A stretch of 64,000 bases of DNA from Virgibacillus salexigens (lineage in GTDB: Bacteria; Bacillota; Bacilli; Bacillales; Amphibacillaceae), in assembly GCF_014905415.1 (NCBI RefSeq), contig NZ_BNEO01000001.1, forward strand, positions 1,364,001-1,428,000. Reading direction: 5' to 3'. Under the pieces are notes generated by a model. That model was given only the letters and a program-made list of their open reading frames with translations, had not been told where the DNA came from and made no database searches. The translations under genes were made by a program, and so were the position numbers. This document shows, piece by piece, positions 20,469 through 28,923 of the stretch. Positions within the stretch are counted from its first letter, which is position 1. Each line of letters opens with the position of its first letter.

Positions 20469-21229
20469 CTGCTAGAGTTAAGAATAAAATTAGCGAGACG
20501 ATGGTTTTGACAAGGCGCTCCATGCGCCATTCATTAAACATCGATACCCTGCTTACTGCAATTGCAACACCGATTATGATGATGCTGATGTTTGTTTATG
20601 TGTTTGGCGGCGCGATGGATACGGGAGCCATAGACCATATCAATTATATGGTTCCAGGCATCCTTCTTATGGGCATCGTCAGCGGCGCCATTTACACTTC
20701 TGTACGAGTAAACAACGATATGACCAGTGGTATTATTGATCGGTTTCATTCTATGCCAATTGCAAGATCATCGATATTGACGGGGCATGTCATGACATCC
20801 GTTGTATTCAATGCTTTTTCAACTTTATTGGTCCTGTTGGTAGCCTTGTTTATGGGGTTCAGGACGGATGCCAGCATTACCGCATGGCTCCTTGTTATTG
20901 GAATCCTATTGCTGTTTACCCTTGCAATGACTTGGGTCTCGGCATTCTTCGGTCTTTTAGCAAACAGTGTTGAAGGCGCCAGCGCTTTCAGCTATCCTGT
21001 GATATTTCTGCTGTTTATAAGCTCAGCCTTTGTGCCAACTGATACTATGCCTGGGGTGGTTCGAGCCTTTGCTGAGTTTCAGCCCATGACACCACTTATT
21101 GAAACCGTACGTTCCCTGCTGATGACTGAATCTGCTGGAGATAGCGTTTTGATTACTATTTTATGGTGGTTTGGTATTCTTATCGCCTTCTCTATTGCCG
21201 CCATTCAAGTTTATAAGCGTAAGACGTGA
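20462..21229 (+). CDS. ABC-2 type transporter permease (DrrB-like)
   Basis: A 255-residue membrane protein with six hydrophobic helices and the ABC-2 motif region VEGASAFSYPVIFLLFISSA near residue 175, followed by FVPTDTMPGVVRAFAEFQP. It pairs with the upstream ATPase to form an exporter of a drug, antibiotic or lipid. The start overlaps the ATPase gene, indicating translational coupling. Confidence 0.92.
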   Translation: MLTARVKNKISETMVLTRRSMRHSLNIDTLLTAIATPIMMMLMFVYVFGGAMDTGAIDHINYMVPGILLMGIVSGAIYTSVRVNNDMTSGIIDRFHSMPIARSSILTGHVMTSVVFNAFSTLLVLLVALFMGFRTDASITAWLLVIGILLLFTLAMTWVSAFFGLLANSVEGASAFSYPVIFLLFISSAFVPTDTMPGVVRAFAEFQPMTPLIETVRSLLMTESAGDSVLITILWWFGILIAFSIAAIQVYKRKT

Positions 21230-21272
21230 TAAATTAATTTAAACAAATATCTGAATCAAAACATTTATCTAA

Positions 21273-21307
21273 AAAGCACTTGCTGCCTCTAAGTCAGCAA
21301 GTGCTTT
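21273..21307 (-). terminator. terminator bounding the decayed toxin cassette
   Basis: AAAGCACTTGCTG (21273-21285) pairs with CAGCAAGTGCTTT (21295-21307). On the minus strand the stem is followed by TTTTTAG, so it best serves the minus-strand cassette. It closely resembles the terminator at 22540-22573. Confidence 0.8.
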
Positions 21308-21470
21308 GTTACTAGCTATATAATAAAGTTAAAACCTTGATAGATTTTTCGCCATTAAGATTTGAAATTGAGGTTTTTATGTTCACAACTTTTATAATTC
21401 TTTTAATAATTTCTACACTTTATGTATTTCTTCTAAATAACGGATTTTCATAGTCACTATAACTATTCAT

Positions 21471-21653
21471 TTAAGCCCTTATACCACCAGTGATATGAAT
21501 ACCTTCAATATCTTTATTATTTTCTAACTCCAATATTTTATATCATTTATATATAAGTTGCAAGACACCACTTTTTATTTCACTATTAAAATCTTTTCCA
21601 AGATTACTTAGCACTAATCTTATATGTTGAATTAATTGCTTCTTTTTTCCCAT
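21471..21653 (-). pseudogene. decayed small ORF of the second toxin cassette
   Basis: An ATG at 21651-21653 opens MGKKKQLIQHIRLVLSNLG and continues to LQLIYK, where an in-frame TGA interrupts; the same frame then reads KILELENNKDIEGIHITGG to TAA at 21471. It overlaps the end of the preceding small ORF. Its place next to a toxin fragment suggests an immunity or accessory protein, but I recognise no family. Confidence 0.5.
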
Positions 21654-21895
21654 TTGTAACCTATCACTCTATATAGTTTTCTACTAAAAGACACATCCCA
21701 TAGAAATTCTATATCTATTCTATCAACTCCTCTTACCTCACCATTCCTCCCCCACAATTGTGGATAGTCAGTAAAATACTCATCTTCATCAGAAACAACT
21801 ATTCCAACATCAATGAAATCTTACTGCAAAAACCCTCTTAAATAATATTCATAACCTGAATCAATTCTTTCTAGTTCTTTCCTAAATTCTTTCAT
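21632..21895 (-). pseudogene. decayed small ORF (possible immunity gene relic)
   Basis: From ATG at 21893-21895 the frame reads MKEFRKELERIDSGYEYYLR, meets TAA after about 24 codons, then continues coherently through DEDEYFTDYPQLWGRNGE and FLWDVSFSRKLYRVIGYKW to TAA at 21632. The acidic, 87-codon product downstream of a toxin fragment fits an immunity protein relic. The family is not recognised. Confidence 0.5.
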
Positions 21896-21911
21896 TTTCT
21901 GAATTTTTAAC

Positions 21912-22529
21912 TCATTTAAATTGTAAATCTATTGACACAGGATAGCTTTTACCTTCTTCAATTTTATAAGGGAATACAAAAGCAAAACCTGTAAATTCAA
22001 TACCCTCGATGACAATTGTTCCTTCCTCTTCAATTTGAGAATTTAGTTTTTTTACAAAGCCATTACTCAGCTGGATTAACTATGGAATGTTTTCTCCATT
22101 AATAGTTTTCCAAAATTTCTTTCCACTCTGTGTATGATATGTAGTAATATCACCTTTGTTATTAGTCCATACAAATGCTAACTTTGCTTTACCATTTTTA
22201 TTATTTCCCATAAATTTAGCATACCGGTTCGTGTTTTCCCACTTGGTCCTAAATCATTAGACTTCAGTTTGGTAAAAACTGCTTTGCCACCAACCGCGAT
22301 GGAAAATAGACCAAAGCTGGAAAGCAAATGCTCCTTTGAAAGTGCCTCATCGTAATGCTCCCTTTGCTGCATCCACTCCGCCAAGAGTTAGCCAGTTAAC
22401 GAAATCAGACGGTGTGTTCAGCATATTTTCGGCCCGGCTACTCAGTCCATTAGAAAAGTCTTTCCCTGCATCGAATGCACCGAGTGTTATATAATTACCA
22501 AAATCATACCATGAATCGAGACTTTTATC
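21912..22529 (-). pseudogene. orphan LXG-toxin C-terminal cassette (pretoxin segment plus unknown tip)
   Basis: The 5' part (22235-22529) duplicates the pretoxin region of the LXG toxin next door: DEALSKEHLLSSFGLFSIAV and SNDLGPSGK are recognisable, with small deletions and frame changes. Beyond GPSGK the sequence differs completely and, after a frame change, reads YAKFMGNNKNGKAKLAFVW and HTQSGKKFWKTINGENIP, then TAG at 22080-22082, then EEEGTIVIEGIEFTGFAF to TGA at 21912. There is no LXG domain upstream. Such headless cassettes are typical reserve tips in polymorphic toxin loci; this one is broken. Confidence 0.7.
22235..22529. repeat. direct repeat copy A of toxin pretoxin region
   Basis: This segment matches 23710-24009 over nearly its full length in the same orientation, with scattered substitutions and a few small indels (for example loss of GGATG in the copy near 22352). 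The match ends at TTTCCCACTTGGTCCT on one side and at the codons for DKSLDSWYDFG on the other. Confidence 0.85.
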
Positions 22530-22539
22530 TCCACTTTAA

Positions 22540-22573
22540 AAAGCACTTGTTGCCATATGCAACAAAGTGCTTT
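22540..22573 (-). terminator. terminator of the toxin-immunity unit
   Basis: AAAGCACTTGTTGC (22540-22553) pairs with GCAACAAAGTGCTTT (22559-22573); on the minus strand T-rich sequence follows the stem. It is beyond the SUKH gene end and nearly matches the stem at 21273-21307. Confidence 0.8.
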
Positions 22574-22615
22574 ATTCGAACTAGATTAATTAATTTGTTA
22601 TTATAAAGTAAGTAA

Positions 22616-23038
22616 TTAATCACAGTTATCTATTGCCTCTTGAAAGCTATCTTCCAAATAATCATCAAATGTCGAGTACCTTTCTATTTCCAGTTTACTT
22701 ACATCGTCCCAACGCACAACATTATATTTATCCACTGTATTTAAACAATAGACAAATTCATCCACCTCTTCAATGACCAAATAATTTTTTGGTAACCCCG
22801 ACTTTCTATTTCTCTCGGTACTTTCAACTACAGAAGCATATTCTTCCCCTTCTATCCCTAAAACATCAACACCACAAATACCACCAGAACCTAGTTCTTT
22901 AACAAATTCTTTATATTCCAAAGGGAATTTAACTTCCAATCTCATTTGTGCCTTTTTTATATATTGTTCTGAAATTTCTCCAATAAAATCGCCTTTTTCC
23001 CTATACTCTTTTATCATCTCTAACAATTTATTATTCAA
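22616..23038 (-). CDS. SMI1/KNR4 (SUKH) family immunity protein
   Basis: A 140-residue acidic protein. ISEQYIKKAQMRLEVKFPLE followed by YKEFVKELGSGGICG is the SUKH N-terminal pattern (E-x-x-L-x-x-x-LP-x-x-Y), and NYLVIEEVDEFVYCLNT forms the strand pair typical of the family. SUKH proteins neutralise nuclease toxins of polymorphic toxin systems. It starts 11 bases after the LXG-LHH toxin gene stop, the usual toxin-then-immunity order. Confidence 0.85.
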   Translation of the reverse strand: MNNKLLEMIKEYREKGDFIGEISEQYIKKAQMRLEVKFPLEYKEFVKELGSGGICGVDVLGIEGEEYASVVESTERNRKSGLPKNYLVIEEVDEFVYCLNTVDKYNVVRWDDVSKLEIERYSTFDDYLEDSFQEAIDNCD

Positions 23039-23049
23039 AACAAGTCACC

Positions 23050-25149
23050 TCATTCCGTATAAGTTGAGCGCCATTTCCAATACTTCTTTCTGAAATTGTT
23101 GAATTGCTTATCAAGTACAGTATCATTTCTAAAACTATCTCCATTTTTTATTAACCCATGTAATATTTTTTTATAATCATCATGAGTAGTTGCCACGATT
23201 TCTACCATATTACCGGATTCTTTCTGAATTAAATGATGCAACTCAATTTGTACTTCTTTACCATCTTTATCAATTACATATGGTGGTCTACCTTTTTCTG
23301 CAAGTTCTTTATTTGAAAGTCCTCTAGCTTTTGGATGCTTCGGAGTATAATCCCAATTTATATCATTCATTTGATAAACTCGCCTAGAGATATCCAAATC
23401 TTTCCCAGCAACTTTTACTGTACCCTTAATCTCTACGGCTCTATAATTATCCCCTAACCAATCTAATTTAACTTGCTTTCCATAAAAACTTGATGGTTTA
23501 GTAGATATACTGCTTGTTCCCTTATTCCCTCCACCTTCTCCTTGCTTCACTGCAAAGTGGTATCCACCAGTTGTATCGCTTACTACTGTAACCTCTGGCA
23601 AATGCGTTCGATACCATTCTTTGATATTGGTTAGTGTAGGAAGTTTGGGCGGTGTTGCGGTTGATACACGATTTTCACTACTAGTTGATTCCACTTTCTT
23701 ATGATTCGATTTCCCACTTGGTCCTAAATCATTAGACTTCGGTTTGGTAAAAGCTGCTTCGCCACCAACCGCGATGGAAAATAGACCAAAGCTGGAAAGC
23801 AAATGCTCCTTTGAAAGCGCCTCATCGGGATGTAATGCTCCCTGTGCTACATCCACTCCACCCATAGTTATCCAATTCACGAAATCGGACGGCGTGTTCA
23901 GCATATTTTCTGCACGGCTGCTCAGTCCATTAGAAAAGTCTTTCCCGGCATCAAATGCACCGAGTGTCATATAATTACCAAAATCATACCATGAATCAAG
24001 GCTCTTATCCTTTCGTTCTTCCATCTCCTGCCATAGATCGGAACCAATCTCTTGGATGCTTTGGCCTGTTTTTTGAAATAGATTCTGTTCTCTATTCTCC
24101 GGAATGGCTGAGACAAATTCATAACATACTGTGCCTTCAGCGTTTTCAAATGCTCGAATCTTTCTATCATCCGCTAGTGTATAATAAACACCCTGCCACT
24201 CTCCTTTGTAATCTGTAATTTCCACATCTGAAACGATCTGATCCTTTAATGTAACGAATTCCCCTTTGGTCAATACATCTCCTGAGGCAGCAGTAATAGC
24301 ACGTATTGCACGCATGCTATAATCGAGTGTCTTTACATCAAAAGCTTGCTGAAGGTACGTCCCAACGACCTCCGCTAAAGGCGTAAATTGGGACAAAAGC
24401 TGTTTTCCAACTATACCCATAAGTACTTCTGGTGCTATGGCACTTGTTTCTGCCTTTTTTCTCAAATCGCTTAGTAATTCCAAGTGAAAGTTATATCTAG
24501 TAATACTCCTGGCGCGATAGGTTGGAATCGAAATCTCCCCATGAATAACTACCTGATTCAATTTACTTACATAGCGTTGCATGGATTGGAGATCCTTTTC
24601 AACAATAGCAAGCTTCGATGTGTTCTGATGATCAAAGGTATGTAAGTTTTCTAATGCCTCATTCGCCATTTTCTTAGAATGGTGAACCGTATCGAAGAAC
24701 GAACGATCATCTACCATCGGAAGTTCTACAATATCTTGAATCGATTGAATAACGCGATTTGCATCATCTGTTAAAGACATTGTAACATTTTCGATCATGT
24801 TTAAGCCGCGTTGTATATCTTGGTCAATAAAATCCTCGCGAATAACACCATTTTCATCTGGTTCCAGCGTGCGTAACAGTCGTTTCATGCCATCAAGTGT
24901 ATCCGAATACGTTGTAAGGAAACCTTCTAAAAAAACGAGCAAAGGAACATGACATTCCTGATAGAAAGATCGGATGGATGCTGCCGTCCTACCTGTAAAA
25001 GAATTCTCCAACGATAAAACCGCTTCGATTCGTTGTTGGATCGTCTGGACCTGTTTATGTAACGCTGCTAGATGAACTTTGGTGTCATCGATATAACTGT
25101 GTATGTCTTTTGCATGGATTGCTTTTATATTCCTCCACCTCACATTCAC
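23050..25149 (-). CDS. LXG-domain T7SS polymorphic toxin with LHH nuclease tip
   Basis: About 699 residues. The N-terminal 230 or so residues are the alpha-helical LXG domain that directs export by the Gram-positive type VII (ESX/Yuk) system. A central region near 400-480 (SLDSWYDFGNYMTLGAFDAG, then SSFGLFSIAVGGEAAF) is the pretoxin/linker. The C-terminal 100 residues form an HNH/Endo VII-fold nuclease of LHH type: GLSNKELAEKGRPPYVIDKD, then VQIELHHLIQKESGNMVEI with the His pair near residue 636. It kills rival bacteria by DNA cleavage (family knowledge). The start is odd: the best-placed codon is ATA at 25126-25128 behind AGGTGG; GTG at 25147-25149 has no Shine-Dalgarno. Confidence 0.88.
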   Translation of the reverse strand: MNVRWRNIKAIHAKDIHSYIDDTKVHLAALHKQVQTIQQRIEAVLSLENSFTGRTAASIRSFYQECHVPLLVFLEGFLTTYSDTLDGMKRLLRTLEPDENGVIREDFIDQDIQRGLNMIENVTMSLTDDANRVIQSIQDIVELPMVDDRSFFDTVHHSKKMANEALENLHTFDHQNTSKLAIVEKDLQSMQRYVSKLNQVVIHGEISIPTYRARSITRYNFHLELLSDLRKKAETSAIAPEVLMGIVGKQLLSQFTPLAEVVGTYLQQAFDVKTLDYSMRAIRAITAASGDVLTKGEFVTLKDQIVSDVEITDYKGEWQGVYYTLADDRKIRAFENAEGTVCYEFVSAIPENREQNLFQKTGQSIQEIGSDLWQEMEERKDKSLDSWYDFGNYMTLGAFDAGKDFSNGLSSRAENMLNTPSDFVNWITMGGVDVAQGALHPDEALSKEHLLSSFGLFSIAVGGEAAFTKPKSNDLGPSGKSNHKKVESTSSENRVSTATPPKLPTLTNIKEWYRTHLPEVTVVSDTTGGYHFAVKQGEGGGNKGTSSISTKPSSFYGKQVKLDWLGDNYRAVEIKGTVKVAGKDLDISRRVYQMNDINWDYTPKHPKARGLSNKELAEKGRPPYVIDKDGKEVQIELHHLIQKESGNMVEIVATTHDDYKKILHGLIKNGDSFRNDTVLDKQFNNFRKKYWKWRSTYTE
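23710..24009. repeat. direct repeat copy B (inside the intact LXG toxin gene)
   Basis: The functional copy of the segment duplicated at 22235-22529. It encodes the pretoxin linker from DKSLDSWYDFG to SNDLGPSGK and is the probable recombination handle for swapping toxin tips. Confidence 0.85.
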
Positions 25150-25254
25150 AATTGGAAAATAATGATAATTACCTAGCTTAATAGAATTATACTAAAAGAA
25201 CTAGATTTTGAGAATGTTTGGTACGCACAACTAGCAAGCTTTTATGACTTTCAC

Positions 25255-26139
25255 TTATAACGTTACCTCGATCTCCCCCTCCATTCCAGCTTCTTTATGA
25301 CCAGGAATGGTACAGATATAACGATAGGTTCCTGGTACAAGCGGAATAAATGTAATTCCCTGCTTTTCACCAGCATTACTATGAATTTGAATTTGACCAC
25401 TTATTTGTTGATGGTGTTGGGATGAAGGCAATTCCCTGGCTTCCAAACCTATGAATTCTAAAATATGCTCAGACTCTCCCATATTATTTAATTCAAGCTT
25501 TATCGTCTCTCCAGTCTCCACCTGTATCCGATTCGGACGAAAGGCGTATTCGTCTGCTTCAATCGATAAATTTTTTACATTCACATGAGGGTTATCATGG
25601 CCGATTTCATTTGAAGGAGGAGGGATAAGAGGTTCTAATTGATTATATCCCATAATAAAAAGCAGAAATCCAAACACCATAACGACAGGATGGTGTAACC
25701 AATCTCTCTTGTTTGTAACCGGCTGCTTTAGAATTTGAAATAGCAAAAGGATCGTAGCAATAAATAATACAACCATGATTCTAATCATTGGATCTTGAAA
25801 TTCCGGAGCAATCATCTCTCCAAGCATTGCGCCCATCATACCGCCCATGACACCTGCTAAAGTACCATCTAAGACAGCTAGGATGCTTACTGGTATTCCT
25901 GCTAAATAACCAGTAACCATTCCAATAATCATCGCCATAACAGTGGAGTAGAATAAATTTCCGGATAATAAAATCCCTATCATCACACCCGTTACAAGTC
26001 CAACACTCATCCCCAGTGCCATCGCCACCATCATACCAGTCATGGTAGTAATCCTTTTTCGGCAGACAAAGGTTTGCCATATTATAATGGAGGTTAATAT
26101 GCATATGCCTATTAACGTTATATATAACGGAATCGCCAT
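25255..26139 (-). CDS. membrane protein with C-terminal cupredoxin domain
   Basis: A 294-residue protein. Residues 1-180 hold about five or six membrane segments rich in Gly and Met (MTGMMVAMALGMSVGLVTG, GVMGGMMGAMLGEM). Residues 195-294 form an extracellular cupredoxin domain: NLSIEADEYAFRPNRIQVE, a copper His in ESEHILEF, and the C-terminal loop CTIPGHKEAGM with Cys, His and Met ligands, a complete type 1 copper site. It is divergent from a multicopper oxidase gene, which suggests a shared role in copper handling or electron transfer. Confidence 0.82.
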   Translation of the reverse strand: MAIPLYITLIGICILTSIIIWQTFVCRKRITTMTGMMVAMALGMSVGLVTGVMIGILLSGNLFYSTVMAMIIGMVTGYLAGIPVSILAVLDGTLAGVMGGMMGAMLGEMIAPEFQDPMIRIMVVLFIATILLLFQILKQPVTNKRDWLHHPVVMVFGFLLFIMGYNQLEPLIPPPSNEIGHDNPHVNVKNLSIEADEYAFRPNRIQVETGETIKLELNNMGESEHILEFIGLEARELPSSQHHQQISGQIQIHSNAGEKQGITFIPLVPGTYRYICTIPGHKEAGMEGEIEVTL

Positions 26140-26301
26140 CTTTACCTCTCCTTACTAACTTGTCCTATTGCTTCATTATATGATTGGTCGAAGAGTTCAT
26201 TCATTTGAAATCAACAAACCTTTTAATGTCACAGAAAATTACGCTTTCATGCATGGTTTCTTCACATCTTCTCGATAGACTTTTGAGAAGGAGGAGATGC
26301 A

Positions 26302-27837
26302 ATGAAGAAGGTATTCTTATTAACTTTAATCGGATTAATGAGCGTTATCATAGCAGCATGCTCACAACAATCTGCTGAAACCATCACGAATGAGAACCAA
26401 CAAGACGCTGTAGAAGTCAAAGCAGAAGATATGGCAGGAAAGAAAGTGAATGAATTTGACCTAACTGCAAAAGAGACCTCATGGAAACTAAGCGCTGAAC
26501 ATACCATAAATGCTTGGACTTATAATGGAACTGTCCCGGGCGAGCAGATACGTGTCACAGAAGGAGAGGTCGTCAAAGTTAATCTGACGAATCAGCTAGA
26601 AAAGCCCGTATCTATTCACTGGCACGGCATTCCAGTTCCAAATACGGAGGATGGAATCCCTGGTGTAACACAGGATGCTGTAAAACCTGGGGAAACCTAT
26701 ACGTATGCATTTGTTGCCAGCGATCCAGGCACCTATTGGTACCATTCCCATCAGAATGGGGTCGAACAGCTCGATAAAGGATTATATGGAACAATTATCG
26801 TGGAACCAAAAAATGAAACTAATCGTGATCGGGATTATACGTTAGTGCTTGATGAATGGGAATCTGAAAAACATCAGGAAAAGGATACGGAAGCTATGAA
26901 TCACTCCAGCATGAGCATGGATAGCATGAATGAATTGAACCAAAAAGGGGCTATGAAGGGCCATGACATGTCTTCTTATGACATCTTTACCATTAACGGA
27001 AAAACATATGAAGGGAATAAAACGTTAAAGGTCAAAAAAGGCGATCTTGTTAAGCTTCGGTTCATTAATGCTGGATACATGGCTCATCAAATTCATATTC
27101 CAATAGACTATCAGATTACCCATGTCGACGGGCAAAAGGTAAATTCACCGCAAACCATGAAAGGATCTATGTTTGAGGTTGCCCCAGGAGAACGGGTCGA
27201 TGTTGAATTTCGCGCAGATGGTAGTAAGGACTTTTCGATTGATCGTCACGGTGAAATGGAAGCATCCCAAGATATGAAAATAGATATTGCTTATGAGGAA
27301 GGGAATGGACAAAAATTAAAGCACCTTTCATCGCCGGGTAAAATAGATATTACAAAGCTTGGCGAGCAAACGGAATCACAGTTCAAAACAGACGATGAGT
27401 TTGATGTGGAATATGAGCTGGATTTAGGTACAAGAATGGACATGGATACTGAAATGGGGATGGTGTGGACGATTAATGGTAAGACATATCCTAATGCACC
27501 ACCTCTAAATATTGATAAAGGAGATAGGGTAAAGGTCACCCTGAAAAATAACAGTATGGATAACTCCTCACACCCTATGCATCTACACGGTCATTTTTTT
27601 CAGGTCCTCAGCAAGAACGGAAAAGCCCTTAGCGCTTCCCCGATTAGGAAAGACACATTAAATGTCAAGCCGGGCGAAACCTACGAAGTAGCATTTCTAG
27701 CAGATAACCCGGGAAATTGGCTCTTCCATTGTCATGATCTGCACCATGCCTCAAACGGAATGGTAACATTGGTTAAATATAATAGCTTTAACCAATTCTA
27801 CAAAGATACAGGAGAAGTAGATAACCAGCCGGAGTAG
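26302..27837 (+). CDS. multicopper oxidase lipoprotein
   Basis: A 511-residue exported protein with a lipoprotein signal peptide (LMSVIIAACSQQ lipobox, Cys at about residue 20). Three cupredoxin domains carry all four ligand motifs: HWHG near 106, YWYHSHQNG near 147, HPMHLHGHFF near 423 and HCHDLHHASNGM near 476. This gives a T1 site plus a trinuclear cluster. A Met/His-rich insert (MNHSSMSMDSMNELNQ near 200) resembles copper-resistance oxidases (CueO/CopA type), so cuprous oxidase activity is likely. GAAGGAGGAGA precedes the ATG. Confidence 0.93.
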   Translation: MKKVFLLTLIGLMSVIIAACSQQSAETITNENQQDAVEVKAEDMAGKKVNEFDLTAKETSWKLSAEHTINAWTYNGTVPGEQIRVTEGEVVKVNLTNQLEKPVSIHWHGIPVPNTEDGIPGVTQDAVKPGETYTYAFVASDPGTYWYHSHQNGVEQLDKGLYGTIIVEPKNETNRDRDYTLVLDEWESEKHQEKDTEAMNHSSMSMDSMNELNQKGAMKGHDMSSYDIFTINGKTYEGNKTLKVKKGDLVKLRFINAGYMAHQIHIPIDYQITHVDGQKVNSPQTMKGSMFEVAPGERVDVEFRADGSKDFSIDRHGEMEASQDMKIDIAYEEGNGQKLKHLSSPGKIDITKLGEQTESQFKTDDEFDVEYELDLGTRMDMDTEMGMVWTINGKTYPNAPPLNIDKGDRVKVTLKNNSMDNSSHPMHLHGHFFQVLSKNGKALSASPIRKDTLNVKPGETYEVAFLADNPGNWLFHCHDLHHASNGMVTLVKYNSFNQFYKDTGEVDNQPE

Positions 27838-27872
27838 AGATAGTCACTAAAATGACCATTTTGATTCATCCT

Positions 27873-27919
27873 TGTTAACAACGATACTTATGAGACCATC
27901 ATGCATATCGTTGTTAACA
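27873..27919. repeat. 14-bp perfect inverted repeat
   Basis: TGTTAACAACGATA (27873-27886) and TATCGTTGTTAACA (27906-27919) are exact reverse complements around a 19-base loop. No T-run follows on either strand. The loop contains the stop codon of a small broken minus-strand gene. It could be a weak terminator between the multicopper oxidase gene and that relic. Confidence 0.6.
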
Positions 27920-28135
27920 TAATAAGCATAATTAATATACAAAACAATATTATATTCTTCTTTTCTTTATGAATGTATGAATTGTAAAGCAAGTAGATGG
28001 CTAATCCTAAAAAGATAAAATGAAAGATAATAGCCCAAGCAGTTTCGGTAATCCCCCAGATAGTGATGAGTAGAAAGATAACTCATGATAAAGAGCGTCG
28101 TAAATAACCATAAAAAGATAAGCATAGTGAGCTCC
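27888..28135 (-). pseudogene. frameshifted small membrane protein gene
   Basis: AAGGGAG precedes an ATG at 28133-28135 that reads MLIFLWLFTTLFIMSY. One base later than expected, another frame continues with FLLITIWGITETAWAIIF, FLGLAIYLLYNSYIHKEKK and ILFCILIMLIMLTTICMMVS to TAA at 27888-27890. The sum, about 82 codons, spells a three-helix membrane protein broken by one extra base near 28085-28095. The family is not recognised. Confidence 0.6.
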
Positions 28136-28205
28136 CTTAATCCTATTTTAATAGACTAAACCCTCTTGAAGATCATAACCCATTAATCAAGGATAACGTA
28201 AGTAT

Positions 28206-28754
28206 CTAACCCAGCTCAAACTCCGCTTTCAGCATGGAATACATATACAAATCATCAAACTTTCCACATGTATATTCATAATGTCTTAATATACCTTCTT
28301 TTGTAAATCCTTGCTTTTCTACTAATCGTTGCGATGCACTATTCAGAGGTTCAATTAGAGCCTCGATCCGTTCCAATTCAAAATGCTTATATCCATAGCT
28401 CATGACAGCATTTAATGCTTCTTTAGCAATTCCTTTTCCCCAATATAGCTTACTGAGTTCAAATCCAATTTCCGTGCGGTAATGTCTCGGCTGCATATTC
28501 AGAAAGCCACAGCTTCCGATAACCACATCCTTACCTTTCAGGGTAATCCCCCATCGAATCCCAGTTCCTTCTTTCCTAATGGATTGATACCAATTATTTT
28601 CCTCTAACACATCCGTTGATGTTTGATACGGCTCCAAGCCCATATGTTTCACTACTTCCTTATCGGATAGGTAAGAATACATATCATCCGCATCCTTACA
28701 CGTTGCCTCTCTTAAAATCAGTCTCTCTGTTTCAATGATTGGAAATGTATTCAT
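28206..28754 (-). CDS. GNAT acetyltransferase (RimJ/RimL type)
   Basis: A 182-residue GNAT protein. IETERLILREATCKDADDMY at the N-terminus and IGFELSKLYWGKGIAKEAL near residue 95, the acetyl-CoA loop (R/Q-x-x-G-x-G/A), are typical of the RimJ/RimL class. NSASQRLVEKQGFTKEGILR near residue 138 is the C-terminal motif. These enzymes acetylate N-terminal amines of ribosomal or other proteins, or small molecules; the substrate is unknown. Confidence 0.88.
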   Translation of the reverse strand: MNTFPIIETERLILREATCKDADDMYSYLSDKEVVKHMGLEPYQTSTDVLEENNWYQSIRKEGTGIRWGITLKGKDVVIGSCGFLNMQPRHYRTEIGFELSKLYWGKGIAKEALNAVMSYGYKHFELERIEALIEPLNSASQRLVEKQGFTKEGILRHYEYTCGKFDDLYMYSMLKAEFELG

Positions 28755-28882
28755 GTCTGTTTCTCCCTTGTTTGTTTTCCTAGCGGTATATCCTAATTCT
28801 TTGCTGGTTTATCTAATGAAGTAATTCCTACTACTACAAATTATATTAAAAAATAACTAGAATGCGAACATTCAAATGTACA

Positions 28883-28913
28883 AACCTCCACAAGAATGAA
28901 TCTTGTGGAGGTT
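28883..28913 (-). terminator. terminator of the secreted protein gene
   Basis: AACCTCCACAAG (28883-28894) pairs perfectly with CTTGTGGAGGTT (28902-28913), 10 bases past the stop of the gene at 28924. T-runs are short on both strands. Confidence 0.8.
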
Positions 28914-28923
28914 TTGGGTTAGT

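Noticed and set aside
22178-22384. 68-codon minus-strand gene starting MAEWMQQREHYDEAL
   Set aside because: It is part of the frameshifted duplicate of the LXG pretoxin region, not an independent gene.
27873-27919. GTTAAC-containing dyad as a second BirA operator
   Set aside because: The arms lack the TTGTTAACC...GGTTAACAA layout and spacing of the operator at 465-502, and no biotin gene is near.
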